From contig JBMNNU010000237.1 of the NCBI GenBank assembly GCA_050942695.1, forward strand, positions 1 through 5,270: a stretch of 5,270 nt of DNA, in the 5' to 3' direction. Positions 4,900 to 5,270 of the stretch are shown here, one piece after another. Below the pieces are notes generated by a model. It saw nothing but the letters and a program-made list of their open reading frames with translations. It searched no databases and had not been told where the DNA came from. The translations under genes and the position numbers were made by a program. The stretch's first letter is position 1; every line of letters begins with the position of its first letter. This DNA is from JBMNNU01 sp050942695. Lineage in GTDB: Bacteria > Chloroflexota > UBA6077.

Positions 4900-5270
4900 A
4901 TGAACGTCGCTGAAGCGCTCGAACGGCGGTATACATGCCGCGCCTTTAAGCCCGACCCGGTGAGTCGAGAAACGATCACCAGCATCCTTAAGGTCGCTTT
5001 GCGTTCGCCCTCGTGGGCCAATACCCAGCCTTGGGAGCTGTTCGTGGCGGGTGGGAAGGCGCTGGAGAGGATTCGCACCGGCTATCTGGAGAACTTCCGG
5101 AAGGGGGTACCCCGCAATCCCGACCTTTCTCCGCCCCCTTGCTGGCCCCCTGCCTTACAGGGCCGGATCGAGCAGTTGGGGATGAAGCGGATGGAGGCAC
5201 TCGGGATCGACCCAGCAGACAACGTTGCCAAACGGGCGATGGCCGAGCAGAATTTTGGGCTGTTCGGGGC
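4900..5270 (+). CDS. Nitroreductase-family flavoprotein, 3' end beyond window
   Basis: The first 123 codons are present and the frame is open to the window edge. The opening NVAEALERRYTCRAFKPDPV matches the family's N-terminal Arg-rich FMN phosphate-binding segment (usually RRSxRxF; here RRYTCRAF). RSPSWANTQPW at residues 35-45 is the classic (A/S)PSxxNxQPW motif that packs on the flavin. The later part (YLENFRKG, then GRIEQLGMKRMEALGID) fits the helical region of the subgroup seen in anaerobes and environmental bacteria. The family reduces nitro groups, quinones or enone-like compounds with NAD(P)H as FMN-dependent homodimers in the cytoplasm. The native substrate is unknown. ATG 4900 is preferred over an in-frame ATG at 4879 because an AAGGGG tract (4884-4889) precedes it. 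The gene is co-oriented with the exporter, so a shared detoxification role is possible but not shown. Confidence 0.92.
   Translation, partial: MNVAEALERRYTCRAFKPDPVSRETITSILKVALRSPSWANTQPWELFVAGGKALERIRTGYLENFRKGVPRNPDLSPPPCWPPALQGRIEQLGMKRMEALGIDPADNVAKRAMAEQNFGLFG

Noticed and set aside
4709..4936. A 75-codon minus-strand frame after the exporter gene
   Set aside because: It overlaps the start of the nitroreductase gene, has no family resemblance and shows no ribosome binding site.

Overview
This 5.27-kb window looks like a bacterial chromosome segment of accessory character: mostly short genes with long spacers full of repeats. GC content is high in the genes, especially the transporter, and drops sharply to about 28% around positions 2001-2080. 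No marker gene fixes the taxon. Clustered hairpin and palindromic spacer repeats, a lone tRNA-Val, GAGGT-type ribosome binding sites and the style of the small proteins are compatible with Chloroflexota (Anaerolineae-like). That is an inference with modest confidence.

Layout. Minus strand, left part: a 198-aa membrane-anchored protein of unknown function (64-660), then a 468-bp spacer (661-1128) holding three kinds of repeat (a nested hairpin element, a 65-nt T-free purine-rich tract and a GC-rich GCGAG/CTCGC palindrome). Next come a 62-aa two-helix membrane protein (1129-1317) and, just upstream of it on the same strand, a broken flavodoxin-fold NAD(P)H/FMN reductase gene (1360-1827). The reductase has lost an internal segment and changes frame twice, with the second change restoring the first frame.

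Plus strand, middle part: a tRNA-Val(CAC) gene with a good extended -10 promoter (1923-1996), an AT-rich gap, a compact type II toxin-antitoxin operon of the RelE/ParE kind (2101-2606, genes overlapping by ATGA), and then a decayed copy of the same tRNA (2663-2730). The two tRNA copies align without gaps over 68 nt at 58/68 identity, and the last 27 nt are identical. The toxin-antitoxin pair is therefore bracketed by a direct repeat of a tRNA 3' half, as in an integrated element or its remnant, or alternatively a decayed tRNA duplication. This is the most interesting structure in the window.

Plus strand, right part: a 627-bp gene-poor spacer (2607-3233) with the tRNA remnant, an 18-bp tandem repeat, a long CACAGATT-type inverted repeat and a possible C-terminal gene remnant on the minus strand. 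It is followed by a 492-aa, 14-helix DHA2-type MFS drug exporter (3234-4712) and the first 123 codons of a nitroreductase-family flavoprotein (4900 to the window edge).

The genes do not form one obvious pathway. The reductase pseudogene and the 62-aa membrane protein probably formed a transcription unit. The exporter and nitroreductase are co-oriented but 187 bp apart, and a possible separate promoter lies between them. No CRISPR array, transposase or integrase gene is visible. I did not find strong evidence for a wholly new multi-gene system.
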